DNA of 64,000 nucleotides, taken from positions 744,001 through 808,000 of the forward strand of contig NZ_CP009520.1 of assembly GCF_000969905.1 (NCBI RefSeq), given 5' to 3'. Below, one piece after another: positions 18,151 through 26,516 of the stretch. Source of the stretch: Methanosarcina vacuolata Z-761. GTDB lineage: Archaea > Halobacteriota > Methanosarcinia > Methanosarcinales > Methanosarcinaceae. Within the stretch, counting starts at the first letter, position 1. Every line of letters starts with the position of its first letter. The position numbers were made by a program, and so were the translations under genes. A model generated the notes under the pieces. It made no database searches. It was given only the letters and a program-made list of their open reading frames with translations, and was not told where the DNA came from.

Positions 18151-18465
18151 AGTTGCGCTGGCGCACCCCGCTGCAAGCAACGGGGTATGTTCGCGCCACC
18201 GCTCGAAATTCCGTTAAAGGAAATAATAACCCTAAACAGTTTAGTTTGAGCAGAAGTTAACAACCGAAAAATGGAATTGATAAATTATGGCTCTTCGCTA
18301 TTCTCTATGGGTAAGATGATTTTCAATTCAAGACCGCATTGGTTTTTATGAGGACGTTATGCGGATCCCCACACAAAACAACGAAGAGCCTAAATTATAT
18401 AATCATCAACGATTACCGGGGAAGTTTCCATCCCCACAGCAAGCTAGCGGGGTATTCGACTGAAA
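18151..18465. other. Two GC-rich hairpins resembling IS200/IS605 end structures
   Basis: At 18156-18185 CCCCGCTG-CAAG-CAACGGGG and at 18432-18453 CCCCACAGCAAGCTAGCGGGG, both followed by TAT(G/T)(T)TCG, form strong stems in otherwise AT-rich DNA. Such CCCC-loop-GGGG structures near TATTC are common at ends of IS200/IS605-type elements. No TnpA or TnpB remnant lies between them; instead an ISL3-type MITE is present (18289-18390). Confidence 0.45.
18289..18390. mobile_element. ISL3-derived MITE, copy 1 (102 bp)
   Basis: It has GGCTCTTCG inverted ends and the TATGGGTAAG sub-end shared with the full ISL3 element. It is flanked by a perfect 8-bp target duplication, TAAATTAT (18281-18288 and 18391-18398). 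It is mobilisable only in trans. Confidence 0.9.
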
Positions 18466-18576
18466 TAAAAATTTAATAAGAATACCCCCGATAATACAGA
18501 GGGAAATGCAGGTATAAAACAGTCTTTAAATCCGTTTCCTGAGAGCCAGGACCTGAAATCCTGAACCTTCAAAAAA

Positions 18577-18783
18577 TCAATCTTCCACTTCAAGAGACTG
18601 AATTATATCATGGACTGTAAGTTCTCCTTTATTCACACGCTGGACAAGCGGATAAATAAACGAACAATCATCGATTGCCGCCCAGCGTTTTTCTCCGACC
18701 TCTCTGATAACTTTATTCATAATGGCGCCACATGTTTTACAATATCTGCCTTCACATTCTGCTTCACAAGATTCGCATTTCAT
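18577..18783 (-). CDS. Small zinc-ribbon protein (68 aa)
   Basis: The protein starts MKCESCEAECEGRYCKTCGA, with two CxxC pairs at residues 3-6 and 15-18, a compact zinc ribbon. A ~45-residue acidic/hydrophobic tail follows (EKRWAAIDDCSFIYPLVQRV, then NKGELTVHDIIQSLEVED). I chose the ATG at 18783 because GAGGT lies 8 bases upstream; a longer frame from 18810 lacks one. The tail reads like a short helical partner-binding region. No exact family is recognised. It lies in the accessory segment downstream of the 37-aa peptide gene and DUF1269 gene on the same strand, and these may be co-transcribed. Confidence 0.65.
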   Translation of the reverse strand: MKCESCEAECEGRYCKTCGAIMNKVIREVGEKRWAAIDDCSFIYPLVQRVNKGELTVHDIIQSLEVED

Positions 18784-19012
18784 TGAAAATACCTCATAAC
18801 TTAACAGCACTTGTCAGTTTTGTAGGATTACTACTCGGACTTTTATTAATGGCAATTATCAAAATTGAGTCGTTGGGGTGAGGTATTGAAAAACGTAAGC
18901 ATCAGAACATCTAGAACATCTTATTGTATTTTTCCCCAATAAGGAAATGTGCTCGCTTTTCATATTTGATCAAAGACCCACCCTTACTATCAAATAGAAG
19001 CCTACTTGCTTC

Positions 19013-19126
19013 TTACTTACAGGCATCCAGAAGACCTTTCTTTTTACCTCCCCTCATTTCAGAGGGATGTATTTGCTCAACTTTAGCATCTTCTTTCTTT
19101 GGTTCTGCCTTCTTTTCTTCTGACAT
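19013..19126 (-). CDS. 37-aa Lys/Glu-rich peptide, KEDAK family member
   Basis: ATG at 19126 with a strong AAGGAG 9 bases upstream starts MSEEKKAEPKKEDAKVEQIH, ending in GGKKKGLLDACK. The N-terminal half matches the 30-aa peptides at 15959 and 30377 in pattern (KK-x-EP-x-KEDAK), which makes chance unlikely. The C-terminal GGKKKGLLDACK differs and ends with a Cys-Lys. The gene lies 128 bases downstream of the DUF1269 gene in the same direction. Function is unknown. Confidence 0.7.
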   Translation of the reverse strand: MSEEKKAEPKKEDAKVEQIHPSEMRGGKKKGLLDACK

Positions 19127-19253
19127 AGATTAACTCCTTAATCAGCTTATACCTTTGAAAAACAATATTTTTATCTTAGTTTTCAATTTCATGTTCAAGG
19201 ACCTAGTGTTCAAGGATCCAGTTAACCTTTAGAGGATTTTCAGTTTTCTTTAG

Positions 19254-19742
19254 TTAATCCCCGGCGCCAAAAGCGGCTTTAAGTTTGAGTTCCTCTTCTT
19301 TGGAAAGGGATGTTCTGACGATTGTTGCATTGAATTTATTTAGTTTTTCAAGAGACTTGTCTTCAGTCCATTTTGAGATCAATAGGAAGAGAGCGGATCC
19401 ACCTGGCTGAATGGTTTCGCCCACTTCTTTGATGAAGTCATCGTTGATTCCATAGTCGGACAGTTTACCAGTTATTGCACCAGTAACAGCACCGATGGCT
19501 AGTCCTAGCCAAGGCACCCAGAAAAGAAATCCTATCAGCATACCCCAAAATGCTCCACCCACTGCGCCTGCACCAACGAGGTTTGTTGCTTGTTTCACCT
19601 TTATTTTACCATCAGGTTTACGAACAACAGTGGCAGCATCAGCAAGAACCATCAGTTCTTCCTTTTTAAGCTGATGGATAGTTTCATCCATCTCAGATGC
19701 ACCGGTCTCACTAGGAAATGCAAAAACAATTAAATCACTCAT
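19254..19742 (-). CDS. DUF1269 family membrane-associated protein
   Basis: The 162-aa protein shows the DUF1269 layout: an N-terminal ferredoxin-like part (MSDLIVFAFPSETGASEMDE, DAATVVRKPDGKIKVKQ), a central glycine-zipper hairpin likely to enter the membrane (VGAGAVGGAFWGMLIGFLF, then WVPWLGLAIGAVTGAITGKL) and a C-terminal domain with GGSALFLLISKWTEDK. Such proteins are often induced by envelope or general stress in bacteria, but their biochemical role is unknown. AAGGAG precedes the ATG at 19742. Transcription probably comes from the conserved P2 region at 19930-20150. Confidence 0.85.
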   Translation of the reverse strand: MSDLIVFAFPSETGASEMDETIHQLKKEELMVLADAATVVRKPDGKIKVKQATNLVGAGAVGGAFWGMLIGFLFWVPWLGLAIGAVTGAITGKLSDYGINDDFIKEVGETIQPGGSALFLLISKWTEDKSLEKLNKFNATIVRTSLSKEEELKLKAAFGAGD

Positions 19743-19924
19743 GTTCTAAATCTCCTTTTATTCTTGATTTATACAAAAGTATGATGTTGAATTTCAAAAA
19801 ACACTACTTTTACACGCTGTGCTGTGCAGTTCCTTGCACTATAACCTCAAGTAACCCCTTATGCTCCGCCAGCACGACGTTTATGCCAGGAGGTTATAAA
19901 TTTAAAGTTATTTCGTACCACACA

Positions 19925-20150
19925 TGATATAACAGTACTTGAACATATAAATAGCCACGGATATTTTAAATTTATTTTAAATGAGAAAACAATCAAAATT
20001 TAGTGTCTAAGTTGTAATGCAAAATATGAAAGATGTAGCGAAAAATGTAGCTTCTAATCCGAATCTTTGGGAATCGCTACCGAGTCAATACAAAATGAAC
20101 TATAAACCGTTATGATAGCAACATTTTAGGGTAAATGTCGCTACCCACAA
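19925..20150 (-). promoter_or_regulatory. Conserved upstream region type 2 (P2), copy a
   Basis: Read leftward, this stretch closely matches 31480-31815 and 32800-33005. Shared words in order are ATGTTGCTATCATAA, TTTTGTATTGAC, TTCCCAAAGATTCG, TTTTGCATTACA, CTAAATTTTGATC and TTTAAAATAAATTTAAAAT, the last a plausible TATA/BRE zone ~180 bases before the DUF1269 start. The other two copies precede the 65-aa MSETDKN protein genes. Shared control is inferred. Confidence 0.65.
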
Positions 20151-20152
20151 AA

Positions 20153-20541
20153 ATCAAATTGCGGGCGGCCACCTCACCCTAAACAGGCTGTCCGATAATT
20201 ATTGATAGTAATAAAAAAGTGCTAAAAAGAAAGCAAATAAGACCTTTAAATCAAAAAAAAGAAGGAATTCTTTTATTACCGAAGGTAATTGTCGGACAGC
20301 CTGTAAAGGATGGGGTATGCTTCGGGCCGCCCGCCCGGTTTCTGGGGATAGTTAAGTATCACATTTACAAGACTTTCTTAATGCAGAGTTGCATTACCAA
20401 CTTCTGTAACCGTGACGTTAAGAAACCTTACTTTACAAAGAAGCAACGGTACAGAAGTTTAAACGAAACCAAAAAGAGGCGAGGGTTCACTTCATCCCCA
20501 ATCTAAAGAATGGGGTATTCGTGACCCTCTGCACTCCCGAT
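20153..20541 (-). mobile_element. Hairpin-ended element, copy a (IS200/IS605-like ends)
   Basis: One end is the compound hairpin GCGGGCGGCC ... GGCCGCCCGC around CCCCATCCTTTAGGGTGGGGT-type sequence; the other is GAGGGTTCAC ... GTGACCCTC around CCCCAATC ... GATTGGGG. Both ends recur at 31210-31479 in the other orientation, while the core differs. Next to the GAGGG-side hairpin stands TTTATTAC in both copies, like the TTAC target of some IS200/IS605 elements. No protein is encoded. In this copy the first hairpin is split by a 120-bp MITE. Confidence 0.65.
20184..20303. mobile_element. 120-bp MITE with CAGGCTGTCCGA ends
   Basis: The ends are CAGGCTGTCCGATAATTA and, inverted, CAGGCTGTCCGACAATTA. 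TAAA flanks both sides (20180-20183, 20304-20307). The uninterrupted homologue at 31440-31470 has a single TAAA at this point, which proves insertion with a 4-bp duplication (or 2 bp if the ends extend one base). Confidence 0.9.
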
Positions 20542-20569
20542 GTAATAAATTTAGTTTTATTGAACAAAT

Positions 20570-20833
20570 ACATCAACATACATGTTCAAATGTTTATAGT
20601 ATCCATCAATACTATATATTTAGATGGAAAGATATTTAGTGAATACATATACATATATAGACCTAAAGATATATAGAATAGATTGCTGAGATACAATATA
20701 AATTGTCGAGTCGAGTATTTCGGTGATCGATCATAACTCGACTTACCGTTTAATGGAATAGTAATATGATCGAAAGTGAAATTGGCCAGCATTTTAAAAA
20801 CGATTCAAGTAAACAAACAAATGAGTGTAATAT
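20570..20833 (+). promoter_or_regulatory. Conserved upstream region type 1 (P1), copy 3, before the PRC-barrel gene
   Basis: Rightward counterpart of 16052-16320 and 30470-30738. It keeps the GTCGAG/CTCGAC inverted pair around GATCGATC (20702-20748) and the AT-rich stretch, and is followed by the same first codons ATG-ATA-GAC-AAT. Confidence 0.7.
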
Positions 20834-21271
20834 ATGATAGACAATAATATGGTAAGTAGAGAGAATTCACACTTTTTGTCAGCAAGTACACTAAAAGGAG
20901 ATAAGGTTGTCAATAGAGCTGGAGAGGATTTAGGACAGATTGAAGACTTTATGATTGATTTGGAAAATGGAAGGATAGCATATGCAGTGCTTTCTTTTGG
21001 CGGATTCCTGGGTATGGGCGATAAACGGTTTGCTATCCCTTGGCAGGCTCTTAAACTGAGGCTGTATGAGCATGCTTTCATCCTTGATGTTAATAAAGAA
21101 GTACTGGAAAAGGCAGAAGGCTTTGATAAGGACAAATGGCCTTTAACTTGTGAAGAGCTATCCAGAGTGTATACTTACTACGGATATCAACCTTATTGGC
21201 AGAAAGGAGTGTTTGAGCAACCGATAATTCCAGGAGAGACATCAGCAGAGAGACTGGGGTCGGTTCAGTGA
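20834..21271 (+). CDS. PRC-barrel domain protein
   Basis: The 145-aa product contains a PRC-barrel (residues ~13-80: HFLSASTLKGDKVVNRAGED then LGQIEDFMIDLENGRIAYAV and LSFGGFLGMGDKRFAIPW). It ends in a helical tail with several Tyr/Trp residues (VYTYYGYQPYWQKGVFEQ). PRC-barrels act as small beta-barrel adaptor or RNA/protein-binding modules; stand-alone ones are often stress-induced in bacteria. The first five residues (MIDNN) are those of the 30-aa peptides, because the gene is fused to the same P1 upstream region. The true core may therefore start later (MVSRENSHFLSAS). No obvious damage. Confidence 0.88.
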   Translation: MIDNNMVSRENSHFLSASTLKGDKVVNRAGEDLGQIEDFMIDLENGRIAYAVLSFGGFLGMGDKRFAIPWQALKLRLYEHAFILDVNKEVLEKAEGFDKDKWPLTCEELSRVYTYYGYQPYWQKGVFEQPIIPGETSAERLGSVQ

Positions 21272-21520
21272 ATTATTGAAAATCATAAACATGAGATTTT
21301 CTCTACATTTTCTCAAAAATGGGAGATATACTCGTTTCTGATAGGACCTACGTTGAGGTCCAAAATAAAGCACGAGGATATCTGTCATAAATATTATAAT
21401 TTAGACCATTTGGAGCGTCATGCTACTTGTTTTCCAGTTCAACTGCATAAGTCTATATCTGCAATTTAATAGTTAACTTATCGATTAAAATAACCAGTGG
21501 GGGAGTGAAATATACCAGGG

Positions 21521-21676
21521 TTGGTAGGACTTGCAATATTCTTTCTGATATTAGCAATGATTGCATATATATTGGGCGCAAGAGGAATTGCCGGGTTCTC
21601 TATGGAGATTGCAAAATGGCTCATCATAATCTTTGTCATACTTGCGATTATCTCAATTTTTTATGGGTGCATGTGA
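21521..21676 (+). CDS. DUF1328-like small membrane protein (about 51-54 aa)
   Basis: The frame reads [51 protein letters not shown]: two membrane helices linked by a G-x-x-G-I-A turn, matching DUF1328 proteins. A strong GGGGGAG lies at 21499-21504, but the codon at the best distance (21512) is ATA, not ATG. The nearest standard start is TTG at 21521, a little far. Either a non-standard start is used or a start mutation has occurred. DUF1328, DUF1269 and PRC-barrel genes often co-occur in bacterial stress regulons, which supports the assignment by context. Confidence 0.6.
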   Translation: MVGLAIFFLILAMIAYILGARGIAGFSMEIAKWLIIIFVILAIISIFYGCM

Positions 21677-21815
21677 CATTATATCGGTGAATACACGATG
21701 AAATAACCCAATTTATACAAATCTAGACTTTCAATTCATTATAAAGAAGTTAAGGATAGAAAAGTAAAGGGAAGATTTCTGTACTTTTCTCAAACCGCTT
21801 TATTAAATAAATTGT

Positions 21816-21916
21816 GCTCTTCGTTGTTTTGTGTGGCTATCCTCATAATATTCTCATAAAATCCAGCGCGGTCTTGAATTGAAAATAGTATTATCCATAA
21901 AGAATGGCGAAGAGCC
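21816..21916. mobile_element. ISL3-derived MITE, copy 2 (101 bp)
   Basis: Inverse orientation to copy 1. The left end has lost its first G. The flanks TAAATTGT (21808-21815) and AAAATTGT (21917-21924) match at 7 of 8 bases, so the 8-bp duplication is still visible. Confidence 0.85.
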
Positions 21917-21921
21917 AAAAT

Positions 21922-22053
21922 TGTATATTCAGCCGGGGAAAAACAACCTCAATAGCCATATTTCATAAAATTCAATGGACAAATTTTTCTGATCCGTTTC
22001 CTTTAATAAATCAATATCATTCAACTTATTTTGGGTAGGCTGAATAATTACAA
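21922..22053. repeat. ATTCAGCC inverted-repeat element, copy 1
   Basis: The ends are GTATATTCAGCC and, inverted, GTAATTATTCAGCC, with inner words CTCAATAGCCAT and AATGGACAAAT that recur in the copies at 28530-28864, 29833-30028 and around 34300-34370. It encodes nothing. Confidence 0.65.
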
Positions 22054-22117
22054 ATTTTATTTAATTGAATTTATGCAATAGATCCGAATTGTCTAATTCA
22101 CATATGGAGGGTAAAGA

Positions 22118-23041
22118 ATGAAAACTAGATTAATAGTTTCTCTGATAGTGCTATGCTTAGTTTTTTCTCTTGGCGCCGCGCAAGCATCAGAGCCTGCAGG
22201 AAACATGACTGGAAATATGAGCAACGTGACCGAAAATATTAATGGAACCATAATTTGTAACATGACTGGGAATATGACCATGACCGGAATCATGACTGGG
22301 GCCATGACTGGTATGAGTAATATGACCGGGAACATGGATAACATGACTGAAAACATGGGTAATATGGCCGATATGGGTAACATGACTGGGAATATGACAT
22401 GTAATATGACTGGAACCATGATCGGGAACATGGGAAACATGAACGATATGGGTAATATGACTGGGAATATGACATGTAATATGACTGGAACCATGATCGG
22501 AAACATGAGTAACATGACCGAGATGGGTAACATAACTGAAAACATGAGTAACATGACCGGTATGGGTAATATGACATGTAATATGACTGGAACCATGATC
22601 GGAAACATGAGTAACATGACCGGTATGGGTAATATGACATGTAATATGACTGGAACCATGATCGGAAACATGAGTAACATGAACGATATGGGTAACATGA
22701 CTGGAAATATGACATGTAATATGACTGGAACCATGATCGGAAACCTGAATAACATGACCGAGATGGGTAACATAACTGAAAACATGAGTAACATGACTGG
22801 AGTTATGACCGGAAACATGACCGGTATGGGTAATATGACCGGTAATATGACCGGAGTCATGATATGTCATATGACTGAAAACATGACCGATATGGGTAAT
22901 ATGACTGGAAACATGACCGATATGGGTAACATGACTGGAAACATGACTGGAAACATGACTGGAAACATGAGTAACATGAATGACATGATCAGAAACATGA
23001 ATGACATGATCAGAAACATGAGTAACATGATCAAAAGATAA
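22118..23041 (+). CDS. Secreted Met-rich, N-M-T sequon repeat protein (307 aa)
   Basis: A strong GGAGGG precedes the ATG. Residues 1-24 form a signal peptide (KTRLIVSLIVLCLVFSLGAA, then QASE). The rest is almost wholly built from Asn-Met-Thr-Gly style units. A longer unit, MGNMTGNMTCNMTGTMIGNM, recurs about five times, and the C-terminus ends in NDMIRNMNDMIRNMSNM. More than 30 NMT triplets, plus NMS, NIT and NVT, make nearly every Asn a possible N-glycosylation sequon. Methionine is roughly a quarter of all residues, and cysteines recur within NMTCNMT. Thioether-rich extracellular proteins can bind soft metals such as Cu(I); together with the P-type ATPase 136 bases downstream, this suggests metal or ion handling at the surface, as inference only. 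No known family. Confidence 0.85.
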   Translation: MKTRLIVSLIVLCLVFSLGAAQASEPAGNMTGNMSNVTENINGTIICNMTGNMTMTGIMTGAMTGMSNMTGNMDNMTENMGNMADMGNMTGNMTCNMTGTMIGNMGNMNDMGNMTGNMTCNMTGTMIGNMSNMTEMGNITENMSNMTGMGNMTCNMTGTMIGNMSNMTGMGNMTCNMTGTMIGNMSNMNDMGNMTGNMTCNMTGTMIGNLNNMTEMGNITENMSNMTGVMTGNMTGMGNMTGNMTGVMICHMTENMTDMGNMTGNMTDMGNMTGNMTGNMTGNMSNMNDMIRNMNDMIRNMSNMIKR

Positions 23042-23177
23042 TAACTACATCGATGACAGTAAAGACGATACCGATGACTATGACAGCAGACAATAACGAA
23101 GTTACAGAAAGACAACAACAAGGATAAGATCTCTTAAGTTTCTTATTCTTATGCCACATTGAGTTATAGGATATTCG

Positions 23178-26027
23178 ATGGAGACAAAATTGACTGGTAG
23201 CAAAAGCAAGATTTGTCCTCCGCAGGGCGATGAGCATAAAATCGCTCTTCCCGAGTTTCTTCAAAGATTAGGAGTTGACGAAAGCGGACTTCGCGAGCAG
23301 GAAGCTGCAAGGAGACTTCAGGAATGCGGACCTAACGTTCTCGAAGAAACAGGAAAGGAAAGCATATTAAGTAAGTATATGAGGCAATTTCGGAATTTTT
23401 TTTCAATTTTGCTGATTATAGGAGCTATTCTGTCTTTCCTTGGAGAATACCTTGATCCTGGAAAAGGGAATCTGTATATTGGAATTGCTCTTGGTGTGGT
23501 CGTAATCCTTAATGGAACCTTCACATTTGTCCAAGAATACCAGGCTGCAAAAACGATGGAAAGTTTTCGGCAGCTCCTTCCTCCCCGTGCAAAGGTTTTA
23601 AGGGAAGGTAAAGTCAGAGATGTTCTGGCTTCGGAACTTGTTGTAGGAGATATCATCCTTCTTGAGGAAGGAGATAAGGTCCCGGCTGACGGGCGCTTAA
23701 TTGAGACAAACTCTCTGAAAGTTGATCATTCGACCATAACAGGAGAAGCAGAGCCTCAACTACGCTCTCTTGAATGCACTAACTCGAATATACTTGAGTG
23801 CAGAAATATGGTTTTTTCCGGGACGCTAGTACAAAGCGGGAATGGAAAGGCTGTCGTCTTCGGAACAGGACAGAACACCCAGATTGGAAAACTTGCAATA
23901 CTCACAGAACAGATTTTGAGGGTAGACACTCCCATCCGGAGAGAGCTCAATCGCTTCATAAAAATCATCTCTACAATTGCGATTTTAATGGGAGTAACCT
24001 TCTTCATTCTTGCGTTTCTTATTCAGGATACCTTTCTTGCAAGCCTCATCTTTGCGATCGGAATCATAGTTGCAAATGTGCCTGAAGGGCTTTTGCCCAC
24101 GGTAACTCTTGCTCTTAGCCTGGCTTCCAGGCGAATGGCTTCGAGGAATGCCCTTATAAAGAACCTCGAATCCGTAGAAACTCTGGGCTCGACTACTGTC
24201 ATCTGCACTGACAAAACCGGAACTCTTACCCAGAACAGGATGGCAGTAAATTCTCTCATCGTCGGTTTTGAAAATTTAGTACCTAAAATAACTTCAGGTC
24301 TCGAAAAAAGGGTTGTAGAGCAGGAGACAGAAGAAAGTACAAAACAAGGCATTGCAGGAAAAGTTACGGGTTCAGGAGCAAAAAGGGTTTATGTTGTAGA
24401 AAGTCCCATATGGGATCCTAAAAAGGTACCTCCTACTTTAATAAGGGTTGCAGGGCTCTGCAATAACGCAAAACTTCGCGAATTACCAACTGGATACACT
24501 GGCGATCCTACCGAAGGAGCACTTCTTGTTTTTGCAAACAGTTTCCAGGACATAAAAACACTTCAAAGTGATTATCAAAGGCTGAAAGAGTTTCCTTTTG
24601 ATTCACTTACCAAAAGAATGGAAGTTATCTGCCGCACTCCTGAAGGTAACCTTGAAATCTATCTTAAGGGAGCCCCTGAGGTGGTTGTGAAGATGTGCGG
24701 TTCAGTTAGAGATTCAGGTGAGGTTAGAACACTTATCGAAAATGATAAAAAAGAACTTCTGGACAGGCACCTGGAACTGGCAAGAAAGGGAGAACGGATA
24801 ATTGCCCTTGCGTACAGGCAAGCAGAAGAGCAGAAAGAGTATACTGAGGATTTTATTTTCCTGGGATTTATCGGGATTGTAGACCCTCCGCGGCCTGAAG
24901 TCAGAGAAGCTATTGCAAAGTGCCATGCAGCCGGGATCAAGGTTGTTATGATCACCGGTGATCACCCAGTCACTGCAGAAGCAATCGCGAAAAACGTGGG
25001 ACTTGTGGATTTTGGAAACCTTGAAATTATTACTGGAGACGAGCTGGAGTCACTCTCACGTACAGATCTTTCTTCAAGATTGAAAAATCCGAGCATTGTA
25101 TTTGCCCGTACTTCTCCTATTCAAAAACTGAAAATCGTACAGCTTTTCCAGGCTGAAGGGGAAATCGTGACCATGACAGGAGATGGGGTCAATGATGCTC
25201 CTGCAATTAAGAACGCAGATATGGGGGTTGCAATGGGCAGCGGCACGGACGTAGCTCGTGAAGCTGCGGATATGGTGCTTCTGGACGACAATTTCGCCAC
25301 TATCGTGAATGCTGTAGAGGAAGGTAGAACTGTTTTTGATAATATAAAAAAGTTCATTGTATACATCCTTGCCAGTAATATCCCTGAGGTTCTGCCTTTC
25401 ATAGCCTTCGTTCTCTTTGCTCTTCCCCTTCCTATGCAAGTACAGCTTATTCTGGCAATTGATCTGGGTACGGATATGTTACCTGCCATTGCTCTGGGAA
25501 TGGAAAAAGCAGAAGGAGATATTATGAAAAGGCCTCCAAGGGCTAGGGACGAAAAGCTGCTAACGCCTCAAGTGCTTTTAACAGCTTATGGAATAAAGGG
25601 ACCTATAGAAGCTGCAGCAGGCTTTTTCTGTTATTTTGCCGTACTTTTTGAAGGGGGCTGGAAATTCGGCGAGCAACTTGCAAACAGCAATCCCCTTTAT
25701 ATGCAGGCGATTACTGCTTTCTTTTCAGCGGTGATTATCTGCCAGATAGCTAATGTTTTTGCTTCCAGAACCCGGTTTCAGTCAGTGTTCACAATGGGCT
25801 TGTTCAGCAACCATACGATTCTGTTAGGGATTGCAAGTGAATTACTGATTCTAGTTTTTATTATCTGGAATCCATTTGCCAATCTTATTTTTAACACTTC
25901 GCCCCTTGACCTCAGATATTTATTATTTGCTGTTCCTTTTGCAATCTTCCTGCTTGGAATCGATGAGTTAAGGAAATATTTGCTTAGAAAAAACGTGAGC
26001 TGGGCGGCTAGATTCTTAAAGTGGTAA
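23178..26027 (+). CDS. P-type cation-transporting ATPase (P2, Na,K-ATPase-like)
   Basis: The 949-aa pump has the cation-ATPase N domain (residues ~24-90), the A-domain TGE at 188-190, the M4 motif VPEGLLPTV (301-309), the phosphorylation motif DKTGTLTQ at 345-352, MITGDHP and TGDGVNDAPAIK in the P domain, and a C-terminal six-helix cation domain. The sequence around M4 and the phosphorylation site (NLESVETLGSTTVICTDKTG) is of the P2C Na,K/H,K-ATPase style rather than the bacterial copper (P1B) type, since CPx and metal-binding domains are absent. Likely ions are Na+, K+ or Ca2+. It is the next gene after the Met-rich repeat protein in the same direction and may share its transcript. Complete and apparently functional. 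Confidence 0.93.
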   Translation: METKLTGSKSKICPPQGDEHKIALPEFLQRLGVDESGLREQEAARRLQECGPNVLEETGKESILSKYMRQFRNFFSILLIIGAILSFLGEYLDPGKGNLYIGIALGVVVILNGTFTFVQEYQAAKTMESFRQLLPPRAKVLREGKVRDVLASELVVGDIILLEEGDKVPADGRLIETNSLKVDHSTITGEAEPQLRSLECTNSNILECRNMVFSGTLVQSGNGKAVVFGTGQNTQIGKLAILTEQILRVDTPIRRELNRFIKIISTIAILMGVTFFILAFLIQDTFLASLIFAIGIIVANVPEGLLPTVTLALSLASRRMASRNALIKNLESVETLGSTTVICTDKTGTLTQNRMAVNSLIVGFENLVPKITSGLEKRVVEQETEESTKQGIAGKVTGSGAKRVYVVESPIWDPKKVPPTLIRVAGLCNNAKLRELPTGYTGDPTEGALLVFANSFQDIKTLQSDYQRLKEFPFDSLTKRMEVICRTPEGNLEIYLKGAPEVVVKMCGSVRDSGEVRTLIENDKKELLDRHLELARKGERIIALAYRQAEEQKEYTEDFIFLGFIGIVDPPRPEVREAIAKCHAAGIKVVMITGDHPVTAEAIAKNVGLVDFGNLEIITGDELESLSRTDLSSRLKNPSIVFARTSPIQKLKIVQLFQAEGEIVTMTGDGVNDAPAIKNADMGVAMGSGTDVAREAADMVLLDDNFATIVNAVEEGRTVFDNIKKFIVYILASNIPEVLPFIAFVLFALPLPMQVQLILAIDLGTDMLPAIALGMEKAEGDIMKRPPRARDEKLLTPQVLLTAYGIKGPIEAAAGFFCYFAVLFEGGWKFGEQLANSNPLYMQAITAFFSAVIICQIANVFASRTRFQSVFTMGLFSNHTILLGIASELLILVFIIWNPFANLIFNTSPLDLRYLLFAVPFAIFLLGIDELRKYLLRKNVSWAARFLKW

Positions 26028-26285
26028 CTTAAACGATGACTAAGGATGAACTATAAGGCTTATAATGTGATATAGTTGTGGCTTTGTAGAAAACCTATCT
26101 TAATCAGCTGCAAGAAGCTGAAAATAAGTGAGTAAAACACATCGGACAATTCAATTCAAATTAATGGAGATTGGTTCTTTTAGAGGATTTCTACATACCC
26201 ATTTTTTAAAAACTAAATCTTGAAGAGCAGAAGATATTTTCATGGCATAGTAATGCTTATTTTAGTTCAAAGCTGATAATTGTAT

Positions 26286-26516
26286 ATGGATATTCCAGAG
26301 AGAAAAGACCTTCTAGGAGCTAACCTTGAAGGAGCTGACCTTATAGAGGCTAATCTTGAAGGAGCTAATCTTGAAGGGGCTAACCTTGAAGGAGCTCAAC
26401 ATTTATCACTTGACCCGCTTTCTACAGTGAAAACACTTCATAATGCAAAATTAGACAACGAGCTCCTCATAACCCTAAAAAAGAAGTGCCCTGCCCTTTT
26501 TAAAGTATCTGATTGA
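26286..26516 (+). CDS. Short pentapeptide-repeat protein
   Basis: About six pentapeptides of the A(D/N)LxG type (LLGANLEGADLIEANLEGAN, LEGANLEGA) are followed by a 35-residue tail, LSLDPLSTVKTLHNAKLDNE and LITLKKKCPALF. That tail ends longer Methanosarcina pentapeptide-repeat proteins, so this looks like a shortened version in which most of the right-handed beta-helix is missing. TTG at 26280 or ATG at 26286 could start translation; no good ribosome-binding site is seen. The larger paralogue at 28832-29473 has the opposite defect, repeats without the tail. Confidence 0.65.
   Translation: MDIPERKDLLGANLEGADLIEANLEGANLEGANLEGAQHLSLDPLSTVKTLHNAKLDNELLITLKKKCPALFKVSD

Noticed and set aside
22093-22870. 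Long leftward frames across the Met-rich repeat gene (Met/Pro/Val or His/Ser/Gly repeats)
   Set aside because: They are the complementary reading of a repetitive gene; the rightward frame has a strong ribosome-binding site and signal peptide.
23178-26027. Copper-exporting P1B ATPase (because of the Met-rich neighbour)
   Set aside because: There is no CPC motif in the membrane domain and no heavy-metal-binding domain; M4 has VPEGLLPTV as in P2-type pumps.
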